A program made the translations under genes and the position numbers. 64,000 nucleotides of DNA, from contig NZ_CP071613.1 in the NCBI RefSeq assembly GCF_017357245.1, forward strand, positions 372,001-436,000. Reading direction: 5' to 3'. The notes under the pieces were generated by a model. The model searched no databases and was not told the DNA's origin. It worked only from the letters and a program-made list of their open reading frames with translations. Source of the stretch: Rhizobium bangladeshense. GTDB taxonomy: Bacteria > Pseudomonadota > Alphaproteobacteria > Rhizobiales > Rhizobiaceae. Positions 1 through 8,492 of this stretch are shown one piece after another (the first letter of the stretch is position 1; every line of letters starts with the position of its first letter).

Positions 1-124
1 CTCACTCGCAGAAGTTCCGTGCGCCTGCTCTTGGATTGGACCACGTCCTTCGGGACTTTCCAGTATCGAGGCAGCGTGCAACCTGTTCGGGAATAGCGTA
101 CACGGACAGATGATCGGATAAAGA

Positions 125-175
125 TGACAAAAACAATCATATTATGTTGACAAGGTCAATTTCGCTCCATAGGTT
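125..175 (+). promoter_or_regulatory. Putative iron-responsive operator and promoter of fhuA
   Basis: Seen: a TGA-N9-TCA element at 125-139, followed by TTGACA at 147-152 and TAGGTT at 170-175 with a 17-base spacer. The -35 hexamer is part of a small palindrome, TTGAC-AAG-GTCAA (147-159). TGA-N9-TCA is the core of the IRO motif recognised by the rhizobial iron repressor RirA. Placement just upstream of the -35 of a siderophore receptor gene supports iron repression, but the motif has only six fixed bases. Confidence 0.5.
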
Positions 176-206
176 CCGCCCGCATCCGTGACGCAGGGAC
201 CAAGCA

Positions 207-2381
207 ATGCCGCGTGTTTTTTTGAACGTTTCTAATAATCTACCAGAAATTTATAGAGAGACCTTATTTGCCTCGACAGCGATCTTCCTGATCGGCGTTG
301 CCATATCGCCGGCCTTTGCCCAGAGCGCCTCCGCAGATGCCAACGCGACTGCGCTGGAACCGATCGTCATTCAAGGTGCATCCTCAGATAGCAAGACCGA
401 CCGAACATCAGTCACGGCCAAGAACAGCTCGGGCGCGACCAAGATCAGCACCCCGCTGGTCGAGACACCGCGTTCGATCTCGGTGACGACGGAGAAGGAA
501 ATCGAGCAACGCGGCGCACAGACCGTCATCGAGGCGGTGCGTTATACGGCCGGCGTGACGACGGGGCCGAACGGCTTCGATCCGCGTTTCGACCAGATTT
601 ACATTCGCGGCTTCAACGTCACGACGGTCGGGGACTTTCGTGACGGACTGCGCCAACCCTACATCAACTACGGGATGTTCCGCACCGATCCCTATCAGCT
701 GCAGCGCGTCGAGGTGATCAAGGGCCCGGTTTCCGTTCTCTATGGTGCGGGATCGCCGGGCGGCCTCGTCAACAAGATATCGAAGCTTCCGACCGAGGAG
801 CCGATCCGCGAAGTCGGCATTAGCTACGGCACCGAGGACCGGCTGCAGGGAATGTTCGATTTCGGCGGGCCGATCAGCGAAAGCAACGACGATTTCCTTT
901 ATCGCATCGTTGGCCTCGCCCGCCGCGGCGATACTAATTTCGACATTGCCGACGACCGCTACTTCCTCGCGCCGTCCTTCAGCTGGAAGCCTGACGAGGG
1001 CACGACTTTCACGGTATACGGTCTGGCGCAATCGGACGAAACCGACTCCAACGTCGGAGCGATCACGACCTTGGACGGCAAGATCCACGAGCTCAGGGCG
1101 AGCGATCCCGACTACGACTACCAGAAGGTCAAGCAGCAGCAGGTCGGTTATCAGTTCGAGCATGAATTCGACAACGGGCTGACCTTCCGGCAGAACCTGC
1201 GATACTCGCATCTCGATTTGGAGGCCCGCTATCTCGGCGTTACCGGCTGGAGCGGAACCGTCGCGCATCGTGGCACCAATGCGATCCGGGACGAAATGAA
1301 CGTTTTCCAGATCGACAATCAGCTCGAGGCGAAGTTCGATACAGGCCCGCTTGCCCATACGATGCTGTTCGGGCTCGACTACACCAATCTTCAGTCGAGC
1401 TTCGGATATGGCGCCGGAGCCGCCGATCCGGCGTTCGACTTCGATATCGCCAACCCGACTTATGGAGTCTCGGGCGCTACGCCGGACTATAGTATCTTGG
1501 CTTCCGTTGCCGACATGCGGCAGGTCGGCATTTACGCCATGGACCAGATCGAGGCCGGAAACTGGCGCTTCAACCTCGGCGGCCGGCAGACCTGGGTGAA
1601 CCAGACGCGCGATGCGACCTTGCCCACGGTCAGCTCGGAGGAAGTCGACAAGAACGCCTTCTCCTGGCAAGCCGGGGCGCTCTACCTCTTCGACAACGGC
1701 GTTGCTCCCTTCGTCTCATATGCCACCTCGTTCGATCCGGTGAACAATCGCTCGCAATCCGGCAAGATCCTGGCGCCGACAGAGGGTGAACAATACGAGC
1801 TCGGTGTGAAATACCAGCCGCCCGGCTCCGACATTCTCCTGTCGGCCGTTGCCTATCACATCGTCGAAAAGAACAAGCCGGTACTGGTCGATCCGGTGAT
1901 GTTTGCTTATGGCTCGATCGGCGAAGTAACCGGAAAGGGCATCGAACTTGAAGCCCGGGCGGCGGTAGCCGATGGCTGGGATCTTATTGCGGCCTACACT
2001 TACAACCAGTCGGAAGTGACGGGAGGCGGTGTAAACGAGGGCAATACGCCAGCCTTGACGCCCTCGCATGTCGCAAGCCTCTGGGCCAACTATACCTTCC
2101 AGGAAACCAATCCTTTCCATGGTCTGTCAGTAGGCGCGGGCGTCCGTTATGTTAGCGAGAACTGGACGGATACGGCCAATACGTCGAAGAACCCCTCGAG
2201 CTTCTACATCGACGCGTCCGCCGCTTATGATTTCGGCGCGGTCGACAAGAAATACGAAGGCCTGACGGCGGCCTTCAATATCCGCAACATTGCCGATGAG
2301 CGGGACACCGTCTGCAACGAGGGCTTCTGCTATCTCGGCCAGGGCCGCAACATGACCGCAACTCTGAAGTATCGGTGGTAA
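207..2381 (+). CDS. fhuA: TonB-dependent ferric siderophore receptor (FhuA type)
   Basis: Outer-membrane receptor for a ferric hydroxamate siderophore, most likely vicibactin given the neighbouring vbs genes. The 724-residue length is normal for the family. It begins with a hydrophobic signal segment ending around AFAQS (residues 35-40), then the plug domain with ETPRSISVTTEKEIEQRG, the YIRGF strand, and the VEVIKGPVSVLYGAGSPGG segment typical of siderophore receptors. It ends with the beta-barrel and a terminal aromatic (KYRW). The ATG at 207 has AGGGAC a few bases upstream. A FhuF-like gene starts 4 bases after the stop, so the two are probably cotranscribed. Hydroxamate specificity is inferred from context rather than from sequence alone. 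Confidence 0.93.
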   Translation: MPRVFLNVSNNLPEIYRETLFASTAIFLIGVAISPAFAQSASADANATALEPIVIQGASSDSKTDRTSVTAKNSSGATKISTPLVETPRSISVTTEKEIEQRGAQTVIEAVRYTAGVTTGPNGFDPRFDQIYIRGFNVTTVGDFRDGLRQPYINYGMFRTDPYQLQRVEVIKGPVSVLYGAGSPGGLVNKISKLPTEEPIREVGISYGTEDRLQGMFDFGGPISESNDDFLYRIVGLARRGDTNFDIADDRYFLAPSFSWKPDEGTTFTVYGLAQSDETDSNVGAITTLDGKIHELRASDPDYDYQKVKQQQVGYQFEHEFDNGLTFRQNLRYSHLDLEARYLGVTGWSGTVAHRGTNAIRDEMNVFQIDNQLEAKFDTGPLAHTMLFGLDYTNLQSSFGYGAGAADPAFDFDIANPTYGVSGATPDYSILASVADMRQVGIYAMDQIEAGNWRFNLGGRQTWVNQTRDATLPTVSSEEVDKNAFSWQAGALYLFDNGVAPFVSYATSFDPVNNRSQSGKILAPTEGEQYELGVKYQPPGSDILLSAVAYHIVEKNKPVLVDPVMFAYGSIGEVTGKGIELEARAAVADGWDLIAAYTYNQSEVTGGGVNEGNTPALTPSHVASLWANYTFQETNPFHGLSVGAGVRYVSENWTDTANTSKNPSSFYIDASAAYDFGAVDKKYEGLTAAFNIRNIADERDTVCNEGFCYLGQGRNMTATLKYRW

Positions 2382-2385
2382 CGGC

Positions 2386-3171
2386 ATGGCGGTGGAGATG
2401 AACGGGGCGGTCTCTCGCTCTTCGATCGCCGATCATCCTGTCGCCCGCCAGGCGGTCGGCCTCGATGGCCTGGTTGGTGATGGTCCGTTTTCTTATTGCC
2501 GCGGCAAGCTGCTGGCTTCTCCGCCACCAACCGGGATCATCGTTCTCTGCAGCGAGCTCGGCGACCGGGACATCTTTGACGGCATCATCGCTCGCTATGG
2601 GCAAAAATTTCCGGGCAGCGATCGCCGCGCGATCGTCTCCATGTGGACGCTCTATTATTTCAGCATGCTGACGATCGCTCCGAGCGTCCACATGTTCGTG
2701 AACCGCATCGCCTTGCCAATGGAGATCAACCAACTGTCTTTCGTCTGTAATGAGCAGACCGGCGAACCGGAAGCATTCGTGCTGTCTGGCATGCCCGAAC
2801 CGACCACCGACCCAGCCGGTGAGCTTCACCGGCTGATGCTCGGCCATGCCGAGCCCGTCATCGCCGCGATCGCCGCTAATGCCGGCGTCGCGCCGAAGCT
2901 TCTCTGGAACAATGTCGCGGCCTACCTCTCCTGGATTCTCAAAGAGATCGCTCATCGCCACGAGCCCGCCCTCGTCGAGGGCGGCATGACGCTGCTCGAT
3001 GATGCGCACTGGCCGGGCGGCGCGCGCAATCCGATGTTCGGCATGATCCGCACCGCACGCCAGCAATGCGGGCTCGAATTCGCCCGCCGCAAAGTCTGCT
3101 GCCTGCGCTATAACCTGCCGGGTGTCGGCGGTTGCGGCGAAGCCTGCCCCCTGCCCGACGGACGCCACTAA
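2386..3171 (+). CDS. fhuF: FhuF-like siderophore-iron reductase
   Basis: Cytoplasmic ferric-siderophore reductase expected to release iron as Fe(II) from the imported hydroxamate. The 261-residue protein ends with the cysteine motif diagnostic of the family: adjacent cysteines (KVCC), ten residues, then C-x3-C (GGCGEAC) followed by PLPD. In E. coli FhuF this tail binds a [2Fe-2S] cluster with CC-x10-C-x2-C spacing, so the x3 here is a slight departure. It starts 4 bases after the receptor gene and must be cotranscribed with it. No transmembrane segment is apparent. The assignment rests on the C-terminal motif plus position. Confidence 0.85.
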   Translation: MAVEMNGAVSRSSIADHPVARQAVGLDGLVGDGPFSYCRGKLLASPPPTGIIVLCSELGDRDIFDGIIARYGQKFPGSDRRAIVSMWTLYYFSMLTIAPSVHMFVNRIALPMEINQLSFVCNEQTGEPEAFVLSGMPEPTTDPAGELHRLMLGHAEPVIAAIAANAGVAPKLLWNNVAAYLSWILKEIAHRHEPALVEGGMTLLDDAHWPGGARNPMFGMIRTARQQCGLEFARRKVCCLRYNLPGVGGCGEACPLPDGRH

Positions 3172-3193
3172 GGCATAATGCGACCGCCGCAAC

Positions 3194-4096
3194 TCAGGCG
3201 GTTTTTGCCAGTTCGGCATATCTCGACGGAGGCATTCCGACGAAGCGGGTAAATGCCGTGCTGAACGCGCTTGCGGAACCATAGCCGACCCGCTCCGCGA
3301 TTTCCTGAATTCCGAGATCTCTATGCCTTAACAGGTTCTTGGCGAGCGCCATCCGCCAGGAAATCAGATATTCCATCGGCGCCATGCCGACGACGCGGCG
3401 AAAGCGGTTGAAGAATGCAGACCGTGACAGTGCGGCTGCCTCGGCAAGCTGTTCCACCGTCCACTCTCTGGCTGGATTTTCATGCAATCGACGGATGGCG
3501 AAGACGAGACGTCCGTCGTTCAGACCTCGCAGGATTCCGACCGAGGCCGTCTCTTCGCCGGTCGAGCGCAGCGCCTCGACAAGCAGCACTTCCAGGAGCC
3601 GGGCAAGGATCATGTTTCTTCCTGGCCGCTCGGTCCGGGCTTCGTCCGTCAGTAGCTGGACGATAGCGGAAAGCCGCTGATCGTTGCTGATGTGGACGAG
3701 GCGCGGCAGCAAGGAGACCAGCAGGGCGGCATCAGGCGAACCGAAGGCGAAGTGACCGACGAGCAGTCGCGCATTCGCAACTCCTTCGGGCTCGCCGTGC
3801 CGTGTCTCATCAGGAAATACCGTGACAGTGAGGGGGTCGATTTCAGCGGATGGTCCGCTGTCGAGGCTCGACATCGTGAATGAAGAGGCGGCCGGGATCA
3901 GCATGAAGTCTCCCTGGCGGAGAATGATGTGATCGTCCTTGGTGCTCAGCAGGCAGGCACCTTCCATGACCACGCAGTAAAAGGGTTGCCCCGTCTCGTG
4001 GCGTTCAACGCGCCAGGTTCCCGCTCCGCTGACAACCTTCGAAAGGTGCGCCGCCGGCTGCAATAGTGTGACTATCTCCGCCAAGGGGTCGCTCAT
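3194..4096 (-). CDS. AraC-family regulator, cupin N-domain
   Basis: A 300-residue transcription factor with an N-terminal cupin-type sensing domain (RHETGQPFYCVVMEGACLL, then DFMLIPAAS) and a C-terminal double helix-turn-helix of the AraC type (WTVEQLAEAAALSRSAFFNRFRR and IQEIAERVGYGSASAFSTAFTRFVGMPPSRY). This layout matches the cupin_6 group of AraC regulators, which usually control an adjacent oxidoreductase gene. It is divergent from the SDR gene at 4191, with 94 bases between them, so it probably controls that gene and itself. It converges with fhuF, and nothing links it to iron. Confidence 0.85.
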   Translation of the reverse strand: MSDPLAEIVTLLQPAAHLSKVVSGAGTWRVERHETGQPFYCVVMEGACLLSTKDDHIILRQGDFMLIPAASSFTMSSLDSGPSAEIDPLTVTVFPDETRHGEPEGVANARLLVGHFAFGSPDAALLVSLLPRLVHISNDQRLSAIVQLLTDEARTERPGRNMILARLLEVLLVEALRSTGEETASVGILRGLNDGRLVFAIRRLHENPAREWTVEQLAEAAALSRSAFFNRFRRVVGMAPMEYLISWRMALAKNLLRHRDLGIQEIAERVGYGSASAFSTAFTRFVGMPPSRYAELAKTA

Positions 4097-4190
4097 CGAT
4101 ACTCCTGATAACGAAATTCGGACATTGCATCATAGGCAGTATCGATGGTCGCCGTCTATATCTAGGCGGTCAGCATAATAGGAGACAGAG

Positions 4191-4940
4191 ATGAAAACCG
4201 TTCTCATTACAGGGTGCTCGTCGGGATTTGGCGCTGAGATCGCCAGGTTCTTCTGGGGCAAGGGCTGGAAGGTGGTCGCCACCATGCGCGCACCGCGCGA
4301 AGACATTCTACCACCATCGGAGAACCTCAAGATCATCGCGCTTGACGTGAGAAGCCCTGAAAGCATCCGAGCTGCGCTTGATGTGGCCGGTCCGGTGGAC
4401 GTCTTGGTGAACAACGCCGGCATCGGCTGGCTCAACGCGGTCGAGGGGACGCCGATGGATATTGTCCGCGATATTTTCGAGACGAATACGCTCGGCACAA
4501 TCGCCATGACGCAAGCGGTCCTGCCGCAGATGCGGGAGAGGCAGGAGGGGGTCATCGTCAATATCACGTCGAGCGTGACGCTGAAGCCGCTTCCGCTCCT
4601 CTCGGTCTATACGGCCAGCAAGGCAGCGGTGAATGCCTTTTCCGAGTCCGTTGCGCTCGAGCTCGAGCCGTTCAATGTGCGCGTGAGGATCGTTCTTCCA
4701 GGGCGGGCGCCGGATACGCGGTTCAGTGAAACCGCACGGACGCGAATGCAAAAGCAGAGCGGCTTCCCCGAGGCTTACTCCTCCGTCGTCTCGGACGTGT
4801 TCGCGTCTTGGGAGCAGCAGCCCGAAACTGCCTTGACCAAGCCCTCCGCTGTCGTCGAGGCCGTGTGGCGCGCCGCGAAGGATCCGTCCTCTCCGATACG
4901 CATTCCCGCAGGAGCCGATGCCGAGGCATTGGCCGGCTGA
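4191..4940 (+). CDS. Short-chain dehydrogenase/reductase
   Basis: Classical SDR oxidoreductase of 249 residues. Visible family hallmarks are the Rossmann glycine motif TGCSSGFG near residue 8, the NNAG motif, the catalytic Ser in NITSS, and the YTASK catalytic Tyr-x3-Lys. These support NAD(P)-dependent oxidation or reduction of a small alcohol or ketone; the substrate cannot be read from sequence. The ATG at 4191 is preceded by a purine-rich GGAGACAGAG. It is divergent from the AraC-type gene at 3194-4096, the usual arrangement for a regulator and its target. Confidence 0.88.
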   Translation: MKTVLITGCSSGFGAEIARFFWGKGWKVVATMRAPREDILPPSENLKIIALDVRSPESIRAALDVAGPVDVLVNNAGIGWLNAVEGTPMDIVRDIFETNTLGTIAMTQAVLPQMRERQEGVIVNITSSVTLKPLPLLSVYTASKAAVNAFSESVALELEPFNVRVRIVLPGRAPDTRFSETARTRMQKQSGFPEAYSSVVSDVFASWEQQPETALTKPSAVVEAVWRAAKDPSSPIRIPAGADAEALAG

Positions 4941-5008
4941 CCGGACGCGAAGCCGCATGGCTCAAAACGGCTTCACGGATACTTGTCTCGAGGGGCGGGG
5001 GGCGCCTC

Positions 5009-6976
5009 TCACGGTCGCCGGCGCAGAACAATCAACAGCATCGGGGCTCCCACAAGAGCCGAAATCAAACCGGCGGGGACCTGATAGGGGAAGGCGATCA
5101 TGCGGCCGGCCCAATCGGCGATGACGAGCAGGATCGCTCCGATGAGGGCGGCGGCGAGGAGTTGGATGGAGGGCCGGCGGAGGCCGAGCCCATGGGCGAG
5201 GTGCGGCGCCATCAACCCGATGAAGCTCAAGGGGCCGACCACAAGTGTGGCCGCTGCCGTCATGATCGCCGAGAGCCCGAACAGTACCGCTCGGGCGGGG
5301 GCGATCCTGAGGCCGAGTTCGCTCGCCGTCTCCGGTCCGAGTTGTAGGAGGGCGAGCCATCGGCTGGCGAGAAAGGCCGCCACGAGGCAGGCAAGGGCGA
5401 TCGAGAGGGCGCTCACGGCAACCGTGTTGTCGACAAAATAGGTCGAGCCCGCCATCCAGCGGATAAGCGCCAGGCCGCGGGGGTCGCCGCCTGCGGCAAG
5501 GACGCCGATGCCCGCGTCAAGGATCGCGCCGAAGGCAATGCCGGCGAGCAGCACGCGGTTCGGGCCAAAGCCGGAATGGGCGCTCAAGAGGAAGATCAGC
5601 AGCAGCACGCCAAGCGCGCCGCCGCCGGCAAAGGCAAGCTGAACCGTCAGCCCCGGCGCGGCGAAGGCGAACATGGCGGCGGCGACGCCGAGCGTCGCCC
5701 CAGCCGACACGCCGAGAACCTCGGGGCTCGCCATTTCGTTTCCGGTCAGCCGCTGCAGAATGAGGCCTGTCACGCCGAGCACGGTTCCGGCGCCGAAAGC
5801 CGCGGCGACGCGCGGCAGGCGAAGGGGAAGGATTTCCTCCCACGAGGTGGCCGGAAGCCAAGCCCAGGCACCGTCGGTGGCGCGCCCGAAAAAGATCGCC
5901 GCAATCGCTAATGCGACGACGGAGAGAAGAAGCAGGGCAAGCGATGCCGCCGCCCTGTTGCCGAACACGAGCCGCGGCGAGGCCATGCCGGGCAGCGCCC
6001 GCGAGGCCGTCGCAAGCCGCGGCAGGAGCGCGATGAGGATCGGCCCGCCGAGCAGTGCGGTCACCGCTCCCGTTGGGACGAAATCGCCGGGAGCAAGAAG
6101 CTTGATCGCCTCGTCGGTCAGGAGGAGAAGGCCGGCACCTGCGATGGGCGACCAGATCAACTGGCTGAGGGCGCGTGTTGCGCCGGCCAGCCGAACGATC
6201 TGCGGGGCGACCAGCCCGATGAAACCGATGACGCCGACGGCGCTGGTGACGAGAGCGCTCAGCGCAATCGCGATCGCCATGATCAAGCCGCGCGCCCATT
6301 TGATCGGCAGGCCGAGGCTCGTCGCTCCGGCATCGCCGAGCTGGCTGAGCGCCAGCGGTCTGGTGGCGATAAGGGCAAGAGCGGCGAGCAGCGCCACCTT
6401 AGGCAGCAGCGAGGTCGGGATCGACCAGCTTTGCTGCGACAGCGATCCTGCTCCCCAGATGAAAATCCCCGAGAGATATTGATCGTTCATGAGAATGAGG
6501 ATGGCCGCCGCCGCCCCGCACCAGAGGCCGATGATCATGCCCGACAGGATGAGGGAAAAGGGCGAGAAGCCGTGCCGGGCGCTGATCGAAAAAATCGCCA
6601 AGGCGGCAGCCGCACTTCCGCCGAGCGCGACCGCGTCGCGGCCCCATCCCGTGAGGGAGGGAAAGGCGAGCATGACGGATACCAGCGCCAGATTGGCGCC
6701 GGCCGAAACGCCGAGCGTCGTCGGCGAGGCCAGCGGATTGCGCAGCACCTGCTGCAGGATCGTTCCCGAAAGTGCGAGGGCGGCTCCCGCGATCAGGGCC
6801 GTGGCCATGCGCGGAAGCGTCGAATAGAGAAGGAGAAGGTGCTGCGCGTCGTAACTGCCTCTCGCCTCCAGATGCGGCAGCGCCGGTCGGAGATCAAGGG
6901 CGGCCAGGCTGAGGCCAGAAAACAGCAGCAGCACCGCAAGTGCGGGCGCGCCAAAGCGGGAAGATTGCGCTTTCAT
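5009..6976 (-). CDS. fhuB: Fused ferric hydroxamate ABC permease (FhuB)
   Basis: Inner-membrane permease for ferric hydroxamates. At 655 residues it is double length: two FecCD-type halves are fused, as in E. coli FhuB. The internal duplication is visible: LPRMATALIAGAALALSGTILQQVLRNPLASPTTLGVSAGA in the first half mirrors LPRVAAAFGAGTVLGVTGLILQRLTGNEMASPEVLGVSAGA in the second (each given here only as a family comparison). Both halves also carry the G-x-IGF-x-GL-x-AP cytoplasmic loop that contacts the ATPase. Its ATG overlaps the fhuD stop (ATGA). No ATPase gene is present in this cluster. Confidence 0.93.
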   Translation of the reverse strand: MKAQSSRFGAPALAVLLLFSGLSLAALDLRPALPHLEARGSYDAQHLLLLYSTLPRMATALIAGAALALSGTILQQVLRNPLASPTTLGVSAGANLALVSVMLAFPSLTGWGRDAVALGGSAAAALAIFSISARHGFSPFSLILSGMIIGLWCGAAAAILILMNDQYLSGIFIWGAGSLSQQSWSIPTSLLPKVALLAALALIATRPLALSQLGDAGATSLGLPIKWARGLIMAIAIALSALVTSAVGVIGFIGLVAPQIVRLAGATRALSQLIWSPIAGAGLLLLTDEAIKLLAPGDFVPTGAVTALLGGPILIALLPRLATASRALPGMASPRLVFGNRAAASLALLLLSVVALAIAAIFFGRATDGAWAWLPATSWEEILPLRLPRVAAAFGAGTVLGVTGLILQRLTGNEMASPEVLGVSAGATLGVAAAMFAFAAPGLTVQLAFAGGGALGVLLLIFLLSAHSGFGPNRVLLAGIAFGAILDAGIGVLAAGGDPRGLALIRWMAGSTYFVDNTVAVSALSIALACLVAAFLASRWLALLQLGPETASELGLRIAPARAVLFGLSAIMTAAATLVVGPLSFIGLMAPHLAHGLGLRRPSIQLLAAALIGAILLVIADWAGRMIAFPYQVPAGLISALVGAPMLLIVLRRRP

Positions 6977-7842
6977 CGGGCGGCAGTCTCCAGAACATCG
7001 ACCATTATGGTCGAAAAGCGCAGAGCCTCCTGGACCATCCCAAACATCAGGACGCCTGGCACGACCGAGATCCGCTGCCGCCGGACGAAGGGAAGGCTGG
7101 TCCAGAGCGGGCTTTCTGAAAGGCGGGTCAGGACATCGGGCGGCAGCAGCGGCGACACGACGACGAGATGGGCCTCCTCATCGAGTTCGGCGAGCTGTTC
7201 CAGGCCGATTGTTTGAAATCCCCAATAGCTGGCCTCCCCTTTCCAGGCATTCTCGAGGCCGATGCGTCTCATGGCGCCGCCGTAAAGGCCGGGGCCGCCA
7301 TAGATGCGCGCATGCCTCTGGTCGATGAAGTTGATAACGGCGACAGGAGGCGCGGACAGGCTCTCCACCCGCTCGCGCAGCCGGCCGAACGTAACGTCGG
7401 CGCTGGCGAGAAATGCCTCCGCTTCCTGCCTCCGCCCGATCATGGCGCCGAGACGCAGCGTCTCGGCGTAGGCGCGGCCGAGCGCCTCGCCGTTTTCGGC
7501 ATAGACCGTGAAAGTCTCCACGGGCGCGATGCGAAACAGCTTTTCATCGAGCGCCGCAAGGAAGGGCGTGCTGAGGATGAGCGATGGCCGGAGGCTGGTG
7601 AGGACTTCGAGATTGATCTCCGACGTGGTGCCGATGTCGACGACGCCTTGCGGCATGGTCGGCTCGACGACCCATTCCGACCAGTTCCGCAGCGAGGCGA
7701 TGGCACGCGGCACGCTGCCGAGCGCCAGCATCGTCGATGCCAACCCGTAATCGAGCGACACGACGCCACTATCGCCTGCGCGCGTGATAGTGGGTGCGCC
7801 CGTTATCGCCAGCGCGCCCAGAAGAAAGTCACGTCGTCTCAA
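6973..7842 (-). CDS. fhuD: Ferric hydroxamate periplasmic binding protein (FhuD)
   Basis: Periplasmic receptor that hands the ferric hydroxamate to FhuB. The body matches the helical-backbone class III binding-protein fold (GTTSEINLEVLTSLRPSLIL, then the C-terminal lobe). I chose a TTG start at 7842 because it overlaps the upstream stop (TTGA) and gives a compact twin-arginine-like signal peptide, MRRRDFLLGALAITGA; an in-frame ATG at 7896 would add 18 polar residues in front of it. It is translationally coupled both to the GNAT gene upstream and to fhuB downstream, so the three form one operon. Confidence 0.88.
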   Translation of the reverse strand: MRRRDFLLGALAITGAPTITRAGDSGVVSLDYGLASTMLALGSVPRAIASLRNWSEWVVEPTMPQGVVDIGTTSEINLEVLTSLRPSLILSTPFLAALDEKLFRIAPVETFTVYAENGEALGRAYAETLRLGAMIGRRQEAEAFLASADVTFGRLRERVESLSAPPVAVINFIDQRHARIYGGPGLYGGAMRRIGLENAWKGEASYWGFQTIGLEQLAELDEEAHLVVVSPLLPPDVLTRLSESPLWTSLPFVRRQRISVVPGVLMFGMVQEALRFSTIMVDVLETAAR

Positions 7843-8330
7843 AGCGCGGTCTCGCTCGGCTGCGCCCCAGCGAGCGGCTTGACCATGAACAGGCATGGAT
7901 GGTCCTCGTGCCAGAGCCTGGGAAAAACTTCGGCCCTGACGAAGCCGTTCCGGTCATAGAAGCGCCGCGTCGCCTCGAATTGCGGTTCGTCGCGGCCGCG
8001 TGGCGCGAGCGTCTTGACTGTCAGCAGCCGGGCGCCTGATTCATGGGCGAAGCGTTCGGCCGCATCGACGAGATGCCGCCCGGCGCCACGGCCGTGATAT
8101 TCGGGCCTTGTCGCGATCAGCGCGATCTCGACCGCGCCGGGCAAATGCGGTTTCAGAGCGATCATGGCAGTAACGACATCCGCCTCGATATAGCCGAACA
8201 CCGGCAGATCTTCGACCGCCTCAGCGCTCGCTTCGATGACCTCTGTGTCCGAAAACCAGTCGGGCAGGGCCTTCATGATCGATCGGCAGAGCTCGGCCTT
8301 GCCACTCAGGATCTCAACTGTTCGTCCCAT
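7839..8330 (-). CDS. GNAT-family N-acetyltransferase, candidate VbsC role
   Basis: Small acetyl-CoA-dependent acetyltransferase (about 163 residues). The acetyl-CoA loop is visible as IATRPEYHGRGAGRHLVDAA, followed by the C-terminal FYDRNGFVRAEVFP segment of the GNAT fold. I prefer the ATG at 8330, preceded by GGAGACGAG, over the ATG at 8378, which has no clear ribosome site. It is the first gene of an operon with fhuD and fhuB and is divergent from rpoI. Vicibactin contains N-acetylated hydroxyornithine and the published pathway needs an acetylase, VbsC; this is the only acetyltransferase in the cluster besides VbsA. That link is inference. It could instead be an unrelated acetylase. Confidence 0.75.
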   Translation of the reverse strand: MGRTVEILSGKAELCRSIMKALPDWFSDTEVIEASAEAVEDLPVFGYIEADVVTAMIALKPHLPGAVEIALIATRPEYHGRGAGRHLVDAAERFAHESGARLLTVKTLAPRGRDEPQFEATRRFYDRNGFVRAEVFPRLWHEDHPCLFMVKPLAGAQPSETAL

Positions 8331-8362
8331 ATTTTCTCGTCTCCAGCCGGTCGATTTAAACT

Positions 8363-8390
8363 TGACTCCTGTTATCACCTTAAATTAGAC
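8363..8390 (+). promoter_or_regulatory. Putative iron-responsive operator over the rpoI promoter
   Basis: TGA-N9-TCA lies at 8363-8377 in the 162-base gap between the GNAT-fhuDB operon and rpoI. It overlaps a TTGACT (8362-8367) that could serve as a -35 element, with a weak TTAGAC 17 bases further on. The operator core matches the RirA IRO motif, and rpoI of R. leguminosarum is known to be iron-repressed. One site here could act on both divergent operons. Confidence 0.45.
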
Positions 8391-8492
8391 ACTGCAATCA
8401 AATCGTGTACCTTTGTGCAAAAGGCAACACCGAGGCCGAACCGACCAGCAACGACAGAGCCTGATTTTCCATTTGTAAAAAGGGTACAGGAC

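Noticed and set aside
408..1670. Long minus-strand open frame (420 codons) opposite fhuA
   Set aside because: It lies wholly antisense to a clear receptor gene, has no ribosome site or family motif, and its length follows from the high third-position GC of the real gene.
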